DNA from: an uncultured Oscillospiraceae bacterium
GTDB taxonomy: Bacteria; Bacillota; Clostridia; Oscillospirales; Oscillospiraceae
Assembly (NCBI GenBank): GCA_934635545.1
Contig: CAKTZN010000004.1
Coordinates: 1 to 29,699, forward strand
Direction of reading: 5' to 3'
DNA: 29,699 nucleotides
Shown piece after piece: positions 23,515 to 29,699 of the stretch (the first letter of the stretch is position 1; the number at the start of each line of letters is the position of its first letter). The translations under genes and the position numbers were made by a program. The notes beneath the pieces are model-generated. The model was not told the DNA's origin. It was given only the letters and a program-made list of their open reading frames with translations, and did not search any database.

Positions 23515-23724
23515 AAAAATCTCTCCGTAAATCCCGCATTTCTTTGCCTTATATACCGCTGTTGCTGATACCACTGTATGTTATATGTTCCGCGCAGAGA
23601 AAGGCTGACAGCTTTTTCCAAAATTTTTTCCGTTTTTTCATATATCTTGTTCTTTCGTGGTGGCAAAAGGGATGATGTTGTGGTATACTGGCATTCATCC
23701 GGTCAGGCCGAAGGAGGTGACGCT

Positions 23725-24240
23725 GTGGCAGCGGAAAAGGAAAGCGCGTTTGACGCGCTGTATCTCGCCCAGGTGCAGAAGCTGCTTCGCTATGCCCAGG
23801 CCCATACCCAGAGTATGGAAGCCGCCGAGGAGCTGGTGCAGGACACCTTCCACGAGGCGTATCTGAAATTCGACCAACTGCAGCGCCACGGAAACCCGGG
23901 CGGCTGGCTGATGCAGACCCTGAAAAACAAGCTGGCGAACTATCAGCGCGCCCGGCAGCGGGAGGCTTCCCTGCTGGCCGGTTGGCTGGAGGACACCTCG
24001 CAGCTTCCCGCCCCCGGCGACCTGGTGGACGAGCTCTCACAGCGGCAGCAGGTGGCGGAGATCCGGGCCTTTGTGGCCGCCGGTTTTGACGACATTGACC
24101 GTGCCCTGTTCCAGGCGCTCCTGGTGGAGGGCCGCAGCCACAAGTACGCCGCGGCGGCGCTGGGAATCACCGTGTGGAACAGCCAGAAGCGGCTGGAGCG
24201 CATCCGGAAGCGGATACGGGACGCTTTTCCCGATTTTTAA
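23725..24240 (+). CDS. ECF-type RNA polymerase sigma factor
   Basis: A 171-residue sigma-70 family protein. Sigma region 2: LLRYAQAHTQSMEAAEELVQ, then DTFHEAYLKF, then GWLMQTLKNKLANYQRARQRE (core and -10 binding). Sigma region 4: VEGRSHKYAAAALGITVWN, then SQKRLERIRKRIRDAF (-35 binding HTH). It starts with GTG at 23725, 7 nt after a strong AAGGAGG, although the frame is open upstream to 23578. A TATACT -10-like box lies near 23683-23688. The next gene (24330) is a membrane protein of the kind that acts as anti-sigma factor, so this pair is likely an envelope-signal switch. Region 4 is somewhat divergent. Confidence 0.83.
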   Translation: MAAEKESAFDALYLAQVQKLLRYAQAHTQSMEAAEELVQDTFHEAYLKFDQLQRHGNPGGWLMQTLKNKLANYQRARQREASLLAGWLEDTSQLPAPGDLVDELSQRQQVAEIRAFVAAGFDDIDRALFQALLVEGRSHKYAAAALGITVWNSQKRLERIRKRIRDAFPDF

Positions 24241-24329
24241 GTTCTTTTTGTCAGCTTTTTCATCCCTAAAACATACATAAGTATACGAGAGATACGGAAG
24301 CATACGGAGCACGGAAGGAGGTGCCGCCC

Positions 24330-25058
24330 ATGGAACAGCACGCCCCGCAGAACCAACCGAATACGCCGGAGGAAGCCCAGCGCATGCTGCGGGAGTTCCA
24401 CACCCTCTACAACACGCCGGAGGGCGAGGGCTGCTCCCTGTATCCGTGTGAGCTGCCGGAGATGCCGCGGAAACGCTTCACCCTGCGCAAGGCACTGCTG
24501 ACAGCGGCGGCCGCCGCGATCCTGATCCTGCTGCTGATCTGCACGGCGGTGGGATTTGAGAACGTCTTTCAGATGATCGGCGTCTGGACATCGGAGGAGC
24601 TGACCTTTGAAAACCAGTACGACGGCGAGGTGCCGGAGATGAACACCACCCCCATCAAGCCGGAGGAAGAGGTGGAATACGCCTCGCTGCAGGAGGCCGT
24701 CACCGCCTATGGCATCACGGCGCCGGTGGTACCGAAATACATCCCGGCGGGACTGGGAACGCCCGTTGTGCATGTTTACGACAATCCCGGCTTTATGACG
24801 GATTTCTCCACGCTGTATCAAAGCGAGAATGGCCGGGTCGTGATCCTGATCATCGCCTGGGACGGCGACGATTCCTCCACCTTTGAAAAGGACGATTCCG
24901 AGGTGATCGAATACGTCAAGGGCGGCGTCACCCACTATCTGTACAATAACCTTGGCTCCACCTGCGCCGCCTGGCGGGTGGGAAATCTGGAGTGCGCGAT
25001 CGACACCGACCTGGGCCGGGATGAGGTCATCGCCATGGTGGACTCCATCTATGAATGA
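24330..25058 (+). CDS. Single-pass membrane protein with DUF4367 domain, putative anti-sigma partner
   Basis: A 242-residue protein. Cytoplasmic N-terminus ~1-52 (EEAQRMLREFHTLYNTPEGE), one membrane segment ~53-75 (LLTAAAAAILILLLICTAVG), and an extracellular C-terminal domain ending in DLGRDEVIAMVDSIY, the usual end of DUF4367. Proteins of this design follow sigma factor genes in clostridia and are thought to hold the sigma factor at the membrane. I use ATG 24330, 8 nt after AAGGAGG; a GTG at 24321 is less likely. It lies 89 nt after the sigma gene and is followed by a strong terminator. Confidence 0.8.
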   Translation: MEQHAPQNQPNTPEEAQRMLREFHTLYNTPEGEGCSLYPCELPEMPRKRFTLRKALLTAAAAAILILLLICTAVGFENVFQMIGVWTSEELTFENQYDGEVPEMNTTPIKPEEEVEYASLQEAVTAYGITAPVVPKYIPAGLGTPVVHVYDNPGFMTDFSTLYQSENGRVVILIIAWDGDDSSTFEKDDSEVIEYVKGGVTHYLYNNLGSTCAAWRVGNLECAIDTDLGRDEVIAMVDSIYE

Positions 25059-25074
25059 AATAAAATCACGTTCT

Positions 25075-25106
25075 GCCCGCAGCCATTTTCGGCTGCGGGC
25101 TTTTTT
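25075..25106 (+). terminator. Intrinsic terminator after the DUF4367 gene
   Basis: GCCCGCAGCC (25075-25084) / GGCTGCGGGC (25091-25100) with TTTTTT (25101-25106). It stops the plus-strand sigma/anti-sigma unit before the convergent one that ends at 25122. Confidence 0.93.
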
Positions 25107-25121
25107 GCGCACTGCCGGTGT

Positions 25122-25859
25122 TTATTCGAACACGATGCTCTCGGCGTATTGGAGCAGCGTGTCTGTGGACAGATTTTCCGTGATGATATGGCAGAACCAC
25201 ACTCCGCCGACCTGCCACAGAAGCTGCCGCAGATGGCCGTCCTCCAGCAATATAGCGGTCTTGCCCTGAACGGTGACAGTGGAGCGCACCACGTCCTCGG
25301 TGTCCAGTATCATACCGGCATTTTCCATGTTCATGACGTCCGTGTAGATCGCGCCGTCATCCCCATCCCGGTATTCGTACCAGCGCCCCATTTCGCCGCC
25401 GCCCTCCTTTGTCAGTTGAAAGTCCTCCGGAAGCTGCGAGTCGGTGATCTGCAGATCCGGGACAAAGCCGTCAGCGGACTGGCTTGCAGAGGGAAAGTGA
25501 ATCTCCATGCGATCCTCAAATACCTCCATGACCATGTTCAGGGTCTTGACCCGGAAATCCTCGGAGGCGGCGAAGGCGGTGGTGAACAGCAGCATGGCCA
25601 CCAGCGCCACCACGGCCACCTTGGTAACGATTCTGGCAAAGCCCTTTCCGGCACGGCGCAGACGTCTCTCCGCCACGCCGCGGTCAATGGCGACCTGGCA
25701 ACGGCGGCGCGCCCGGTCGGGGATCTCCGGTTGTCCGCTCTCCTTCAGGCAGCGGTTTTCCTCCAGGGCGGCCTGTCCCCCGGCTTCGGCCATCTCGTCC
25801 ATCATCAGGGCAAACAGCGCGTCCTCATAGCGCTCCATCAGCATTTCCCGTCTTGTCAT
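25122..25859 (-). CDS. Single-pass membrane protein with DUF4367 domain, putative anti-sigma factor
   Basis: A 245-residue protein. Cytoplasmic N-terminus ~1-77 (MTRREMLMERYEDALFALMM, then ALEENRCLKESGQPEIPD), one TM at ~78-98 (IVTKVAVVALVAMLLFTTAF), and an extracellular C-terminal domain typical of DUF4367, ending ITENLSTDTLLQYAESIVFE. I start at ATG 25859, which overlaps the stop of the sigma gene (ATGA), giving translational coupling; the frame is open back to 26036 but lies inside the sigma gene. Coupled to an ECF sigma factor, it is likely its membrane-bound antagonist. Compared with the protein at 24330, the N-terminal part is longer. Confidence 0.85.
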   Translation of the reverse strand: MTRREMLMERYEDALFALMMDEMAEAGGQAALEENRCLKESGQPEIPDRARRRCQVAIDRGVAERRLRRAGKGFARIVTKVAVVALVAMLLFTTAFAASEDFRVKTLNMVMEVFEDRMEIHFPSASQSADGFVPDLQITDSQLPEDFQLTKEGGGEMGRWYEYRDGDDGAIYTDVMNMENAGMILDTEDVVRSTVTVQGKTAILLEDGHLRQLLWQVGGVWFCHIITENLSTDTLLQYAESIVFE

Positions 25860-26422
25860 AGCAGTTCCACTCCCTTCTCCAGCATGATCTTCAGCGCGTT
25901 GCGGCGGGCCCGGGTCAGCTTCACCCGGATGCTGCCGGGCTTGCAGCCGAATTGCCGCGCCAGCTCCTCGTCCGAAAGCTCCAGAAAGTACCGCCCCTCC
26001 AGCACCATCTGATCCGCCTCGGAGAGGTGCTGCCACGCCTCAGCCAGGCGGCTGCGGTTCTCCGCGGCGATCAGCAGCTCGTCGAAGGACAGCTCCGGCT
26101 GCGGCATGTCCTCCAGATGCGCTTCATCCAGCGGCTCGTTGGCGGCGCGCTGGCGGTTCCACTTCCGGACAAAATTGAACGCGGTGTTCCTGACAGTAGA
26201 GACAACGTAGGCGGTCAAAGTGCAACGCTCCAGCGTGCGGAGCGTTGCCACCTTGGGGATCAGCCGCACAAGGCTCTCCTGCACGATCTCCTCTGCGTCA
26301 TGAAAGGTAGGCGCGATCTTCAGCGCCGTGGCAAACAGGAGCCTTTCGTACTCCTGGTACAGTGTGTGGATAAACGCCCGGTCATCCGGGCTGTCCAGCG
26401 TGGACAACATCATTGCAAGCAT
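25856..26422 (-). CDS. ECF-type RNA polymerase sigma factor
   Basis: A 188-residue sigma-70 family protein. Region 2 contains FATALKIAPTFHDAEEIVQE and LTAYVVSTVRNTAFNFVRKW; region 4 contains LSEADQMVLEGRYFLELSDE, then ELARQFGCKPGSIRVKLTRA, a clear HTH. I start at 26422 (MLAMMLSTLDS), ~8 nt after AGAGGA; 26413 is an alternative and the frame extends to 26530. It overlaps the DUF4367 gene by 4 nt. It diverges from the XRE-type membrane protein gene at 26588, so the two could share signals. Extracytoplasmic-function sigma factors direct RNA polymerase to stress promoters. Confidence 0.88.
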   Translation of the reverse strand: MLAMMLSTLDSPDDRAFIHTLYQEYERLLFATALKIAPTFHDAEEIVQESLVRLIPKVATLRTLERCTLTAYVVSTVRNTAFNFVRKWNRQRAANEPLDEAHLEDMPQPELSFDELLIAAENRSRLAEAWQHLSEADQMVLEGRYFLELSDEELARQFGCKPGSIRVKLTRARRNALKIMLEKGVELL

Positions 26423-26541
26423 TCCCCGTATCCTCTTTTCGTGGTCTGTGTATATAAGACACTGCCGCGTCAGATCTGCAACAGCTTTTTCGCATTTTTT
26501 GATTATAACACAGCATAGCCGCCGATCCAACCAACGGTTTG

Positions 26542-26569
26542 TTGCTTTTCGGCGGCGGTCTGGTACAAT
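26542..26569 (+). promoter_or_regulatory. Promoter of the XRE/solute-binding operon
   Basis: TTGCTT (26542-26547), 16-nt spacer, TACAAT (26564-26569). Start near 26576, so the leader is very short and GAGGTGA serves the ATG at 26588. Confidence 0.55.
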
Positions 26570-26587
26570 AAAATATGAGGTGAGACC

Positions 26588-27592
26588 ATGAACAAAGAGA
26601 TCTTCGGCGGCTTTATCGCCGATTTACGCAGGGCGGCCGGGATGACGCAGAAGCAGGTGGCCGACCGGCTGCATGTGACGGACCGGGCCGTCAGCAAATG
26701 GGAGCGGGGACTCAGCTATCCCGATGTGACGCTGATGGAGCCGCTGGCCGCCGTGCTGGGCGTCGGCGTGGAGGAGCTGCTGACCTGCCAGCGGAAGGAG
26801 GCACCTGCCCCGGAGCCGGAGCTGCCGGCCCTCCGCTCGGTGCTGACCATCACACAGGAGGAAAAGCGGATCCGCACCCGGCGGACGCGGGCGCTGATAT
26901 GGGCCGCCATCGCGGCGGCACTGGTGCTGGCGGTGCTGGCCACCATGCAGCACAACGGCAAGCTTCTTTTCGAGCAGCGCACCACATCGCCGGACGGCAG
27001 CACCACCTTTACGGTGTATCGGGACAGACTGCTTGACGGCGTGCTTTACATGAAGACCGACCATCCCATAAGCTTCGAGGGCGCCGCCTGTCCCTACTGC
27101 GGCCGGGGCACGCCGAACTGGACAGACCGGCAGGAGCTGGAATGGTACCTGACCTCGGTGGAGTCGCTGTCCTGGTCGGCGGATGGGCGGTATCTGCTGA
27201 TCCAGGGCGGCGGCAGCAACGGCAAGGCCACGGAGCTGGTGCTGTGGGACTTTATGAAGTACGGCAAGGGCAGCCCCGTCCACAGCAGCGGGATCACGCT
27301 GGACATTTTGCAGCAGCTCTCCGGCTATGACGTATATCAGAACTACTTGAACGATACCTTCTCCCCGCCCGATCTGGAACCGGAGCCCATGCTGCCCGCG
27401 CTGCCGGGGAACGGCTGGGTGCCGGTCGTCACCCTGTCGGACGTTCATTGGGCGGAGGGCGTCCATGAGATCGCCATGACCTACGCCTACGACGGCACGG
27501 ACGGCCTGCACCGCAGCGGTGAGCTGCGCTACGATGCGGACACGGAGACAGTGGTCTTGCTGAAGGAGGATACGACAGCCCCCAACAAATAG
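26588..27592 (+). CDS. XRE-family HTH protein with one TM and an extracellular domain
   Basis: A 334-residue protein. An XRE-type helix-turn-helix fills residues ~8-62 (FIADLRRAAGMTQKQVADRL, then TDRAVSKWERGLSYPDV). A basic linker, a TM helix at ~101-120 (ALIWAAIAAALVLAVLATM) and a ~210-residue outside domain follow, with CPYCGRG and a run that looks like beta strands (WSADGRYLLIQGG). A DNA-binding head fixed to the membrane suggests one-component signalling across it. GAGGTGA precedes the ATG at 26588. Its TAG stop sits at the ribosome site of the lipoprotein gene 10 nt downstream, so they form an operon. Targets unknown. Confidence 0.85.
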   Translation: MNKEIFGGFIADLRRAAGMTQKQVADRLHVTDRAVSKWERGLSYPDVTLMEPLAAVLGVGVEELLTCQRKEAPAPEPELPALRSVLTITQEEKRIRTRRTRALIWAAIAAALVLAVLATMQHNGKLLFEQRTTSPDGSTTFTVYRDRLLDGVLYMKTDHPISFEGAACPYCGRGTPNWTDRQELEWYLTSVESLSWSADGRYLLIQGGGSNGKATELVLWDFMKYGKGSPVHSSGITLDILQQLSGYDVYQNYLNDTFSPPDLEPEPMLPALPGNGWVPVVTLSDVHWAEGVHEIAMTYAYDGTDGLHRSGELRYDADTETVVLLKEDTTAPNK

Positions 27593-27602
27593 GAGGTGCA
27601 CC

Positions 27603-29627
27603 ATGAAAAAGCGATTTGCCATACTGCTGACCCTGTTGGCCGCGCTGCTGCTGTGCGGCTGCGGCGAAAAGGCTGATGAACAGCGCTGGCTGTGGTCATC
27701 GGAGGAGATCACGCCGCCGTCGGACTTTGGCTATGTGCTGACCGTGGCCAGCACGGAGAAAGACGTATTTGCGGTCTCTTACACCGCGCTGGGCCGCTAT
27801 GAGAATGGCGAGGTCACCGTGCTGGACACCATCTACTCCACCGACGCGCCTGCTATGGTCTATGGTGCCAGCGGATACGGCGACACACTGTACTTGCTGG
27901 CAGGTGAGATGCGTCCGCAATATACGGAATACGGGGAGCCCCGGGAGAATCCGGATTTTTCCGGGAAATACACCGTGATCGCCTACCGTGACGGAGCACG
28001 GGCAGAGGCCGTGCCGTTCCAGTTAAGCGAAAGTGACGTTCTCTCCGGCCTGCTGGCGCTGTCCGATGAATATATGCTGTGCTGGACGGCCACCGATGCC
28101 TGGGTGGTGTCTCTGGCAGAGGGCGGCAGTGTCTACCCGCAGCAGGTGTCCGGCGAGATCGTCGCCCCCACCACAAGCCGGTCCAGTATGTGGCTGTGGG
28201 TAAAGCAGGGCGATACCTTCGGCTTCTATCACCTGAGTGCGGCTGAGAATGCGCTGGGCGACCTTCTTACACAGCCAGAGGAGTGTCTGATGTCCTTTTC
28301 GGCCACAGTTTCCAGGAATGACGGGTGTCTGCTGAACAGCGGCGGGACGCTGTCCTTGTATCAGCCCGAGAGGAATACCGACGTCCCCCTTGCCAACTGG
28401 CATGACTGCGCACTGGCTGATGCCACGGTGACCAGCATTGTGCAATGCAGTGACAACACCTGGCTGTGTGCCTCCGACTTCGACGGGAAGATCTGGAGCA
28501 TACGGCGGGAGGCGATCTCCGAAGGCAAGCAGACGCTGCATATTGCCGCGTCTGTCGGTTCTCTGGAGCTAGATGAGCTTGTGAAGCAGTTCAACCGCGC
28601 GCATCGGGATTGTGTTGCCGTGATCGACTACTATCCGGAAAATGCCTATGACCGCCTGTGCACGGAGATCATGGCAGGCGATGGCCCGGACGTGCTGGAT
28701 CTGGCCTGTCTGTCCCTTCCGCTGAATTCCTCCTATCTGGTGGATCTATACCCGTACATCGACGCTGACCCGGATATCGACCGTGACATGTTCGTGCCTA
28801 CGGTGATCGCCTCGCTGGAGCTGAACGGGAAGCTCACTTCCCTGCCGGCCGCGTTTGTTGTGAACACGATGACCGCACGGGTGGCCGATGTTGGTGAGCG
28901 TACCGACTGGACCATCGAGGAGCTGCAGGACTTATGGAAGCAGAGAACGGATGATATTTTCCTGATGTCCGGCTGGATGGATCGGCACAATTATCTGGGG
29001 TGGCTCGCCACGCTCACGACCGGCGACTTTATCGACTGGGAAAGTGGCACCGCCCGCTATGACAGCGAGGATTTCATCCGGCAGCTACAGTTCTGCGAGG
29101 CGCAAACCGACTATGTGGAATACAACGATGAGATCGCGGAAAAGCCGTGTCTGGTAGAGTTTGAAAATGTTCAGAATCTGGTGCGCATCAACGGCATCCG
29201 CAATAATTATAAAGAGGATTTCACCTACATCGGCTTTCCCGGTGACGGAGAGTACGGCAGCTTCTTTGACGTAGATCAGCTCCACTTTGCCATCTCCGCC
29301 AACAGCGACAAGAAGGAGTTGGCCTGGGAGTTTATCCGGCTGGCGCTGACGAAAAAGAATCAGGAGATGATCTGCGATAGCTGGCATCTTCCCATCCGAA
29401 TGGATGTGATGGATGCCAGGATCGAGACCGTCGTCGGAAACGTCAGCGACCGCCAGCGGTTCCGCCAACTGATCCAGAAGCCGCTGCAGTTTACCAGCTA
29501 TAATGAGACGATCCACCAGATCTTCATGGAGGAGGGCGAGGCCTATTTTTCCGGTCAGCGTACCGTAGAGGAGGCGGCGGAACGCATCCAGAACCGCGTG
29601 ACGCTGTATCTCTCGGAGATTCAATAG
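27603..29627 (+). CDS. Extracellular solute-binding lipoprotein with extra N-terminal domain
   Basis: A 674-residue lipoprotein. The signal peptide ends at LLLCGCGE (Cys18 or Cys20). Residues ~25-310 contain repeated short strands (SYTALGRYENGEVTVLD, then MVYGASGYGDTLYLLAGEM), which suggest a beta-propeller-like domain. From ~315 the sequence is a family 1 solute-binding protein (LHIAASVGSLELDELVKQFN, then PDVLDLACLSLPL, then SLELNGKLTSLPAAFVVN, then WEFIRLALTKKNQEMICDSW). Typical members are ~400-450 residues, so the N-terminal domain is an addition. AGGAGG lies before the ATG. It follows the XRE membrane protein by 10 nt; a next gene begins 10 nt after it. Confidence 0.85.
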   Translation: MKKRFAILLTLLAALLLCGCGEKADEQRWLWSSEEITPPSDFGYVLTVASTEKDVFAVSYTALGRYENGEVTVLDTIYSTDAPAMVYGASGYGDTLYLLAGEMRPQYTEYGEPRENPDFSGKYTVIAYRDGARAEAVPFQLSESDVLSGLLALSDEYMLCWTATDAWVVSLAEGGSVYPQQVSGEIVAPTTSRSSMWLWVKQGDTFGFYHLSAAENALGDLLTQPEECLMSFSATVSRNDGCLLNSGGTLSLYQPERNTDVPLANWHDCALADATVTSIVQCSDNTWLCASDFDGKIWSIRREAISEGKQTLHIAASVGSLELDELVKQFNRAHRDCVAVIDYYPENAYDRLCTEIMAGDGPDVLDLACLSLPLNSSYLVDLYPYIDADPDIDRDMFVPTVIASLELNGKLTSLPAAFVVNTMTARVADVGERTDWTIEELQDLWKQRTDDIFLMSGWMDRHNYLGWLATLTTGDFIDWESGTARYDSEDFIRQLQFCEAQTDYVEYNDEIAEKPCLVEFENVQNLVRINGIRNNYKEDFTYIGFPGDGEYGSFFDVDQLHFAISANSDKKELAWEFIRLALTKKNQEMICDSWHLPIRMDVMDARIETVVGNVSDRQRFRQLIQKPLQFTSYNETIHQIFMEEGEAYFSGQRTVEEAAERIQNRVTLYLSEIQ

Positions 29628-29636
29628 GAGGCCGCT

Positions 29637-29699
29637 ATGCAGAGACGACGTTTCCGAAAATCTCTCCCCTATCTGCTCCCCAGCGGCACGGGAACGACG
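29637..29699 (+). CDS. Start of a further gene (cut by window edge), probable membrane component
   Basis: ATG at 29637 with TAGGAGG just upstream opens a frame of 21 residues (MQRRRFRKSLPYLLPSGTGT) that runs off the window. The basic start followed by LPYLLPS resembles the beginning of sugar-type ABC permeases, which would fit the solute-binding gene before it, but too little is visible to name it. Confidence 0.5.
   Translation, partial: MQRRRFRKSLPYLLPSGTGTT

Noticed and set aside
1..29699. CRISPR arrays, tRNA, rRNA, IS elements or phage genes
   Set aside because: No spaced direct repeats, no cloverleaf-like segments noticed, no transposase or integrase motifs in any supported frame.

Overview
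The window looks like chromosome of a GC-rich anaerobic Firmicute, most likely an Oscillospiraceae-type gut clostridium (Oscillibacter/Dysosmobacter/Flavonifractor-like). I infer this from the strong AGGAGG-type ribosome sites, TTGAAA/TATAAT-type promoters, two ECF-type vitamin or cofactor transport loci, DUF4367 sigma-linked membrane proteins and an SLH-like domain. The genus is a guess. I saw no tRNA, rRNA, CRISPR array, insertion sequence or phage gene.

Layout. (1) 1-3923: an AraC-type regulator (cut at the left edge) diverges from a complete three-gene ECF transporter (Trep_Strep/MptD-like S component, EcfT, fused double ATPase). (2) 3927-7868, minus strand: a probable five-gene operon of an LCM/TcmP-like methyltransferase, an L-2-amino-thiazoline-4-carboxylate hydrolase-like protein, a multi-pass membrane protein, a second methyltransferase and an HSL-type alpha/beta hydrolase. 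(3) 7915-10140, minus strand: a BusR-like regulator (GntR HTH plus RCK_C/TrkA_C) followed by a sodium:solute symporter. (4) 10179-11564: a lone ECF S component overlapping a P-loop kinase, behind a leader that may be structured. (5) 11592-12374: an alpha/beta hydrolase. (6) 12503-15305: an LTA-synthase-like sulfatase with a C-terminal SLH-like region. (7) 15332-20569: a LysR regulator divergent from a 59-residue membrane peptide, then a polar amino-acid ABC transporter and an AbgB-like M20 amidohydrolase. (8) 20658-21829: a ketopantoate-reductase-like gene behind a long hairpin-rich leader. (9) 21879-29699: an envelope and signalling cluster with a three-TM protein, a small lipoprotein, two sigma/DUF4367 pairs, an XRE-HTH membrane protein and a large solute-binding lipoprotein; a further gene starts at the right edge.

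The most interesting signal is regulatory. The same inverted repeat, RGTTAG-N6-CTAACY, stands upstream of three separate units: the ECF transporter (1065-1082), the methyltransferase/hydrolase operon (7772-7791) and the ketopantoate-reductase-like gene (20781-20798). I read it as a small regulon whose repressor is encoded outside the window. It suggests that the ECF transporter and the two enzyme loci serve one physiological purpose, perhaps uptake and processing of one small molecule. At two of the three sites the operator lies 40-90 nt into the transcript, behind a strong GC hairpin and a TTGAAA-17 promoter.
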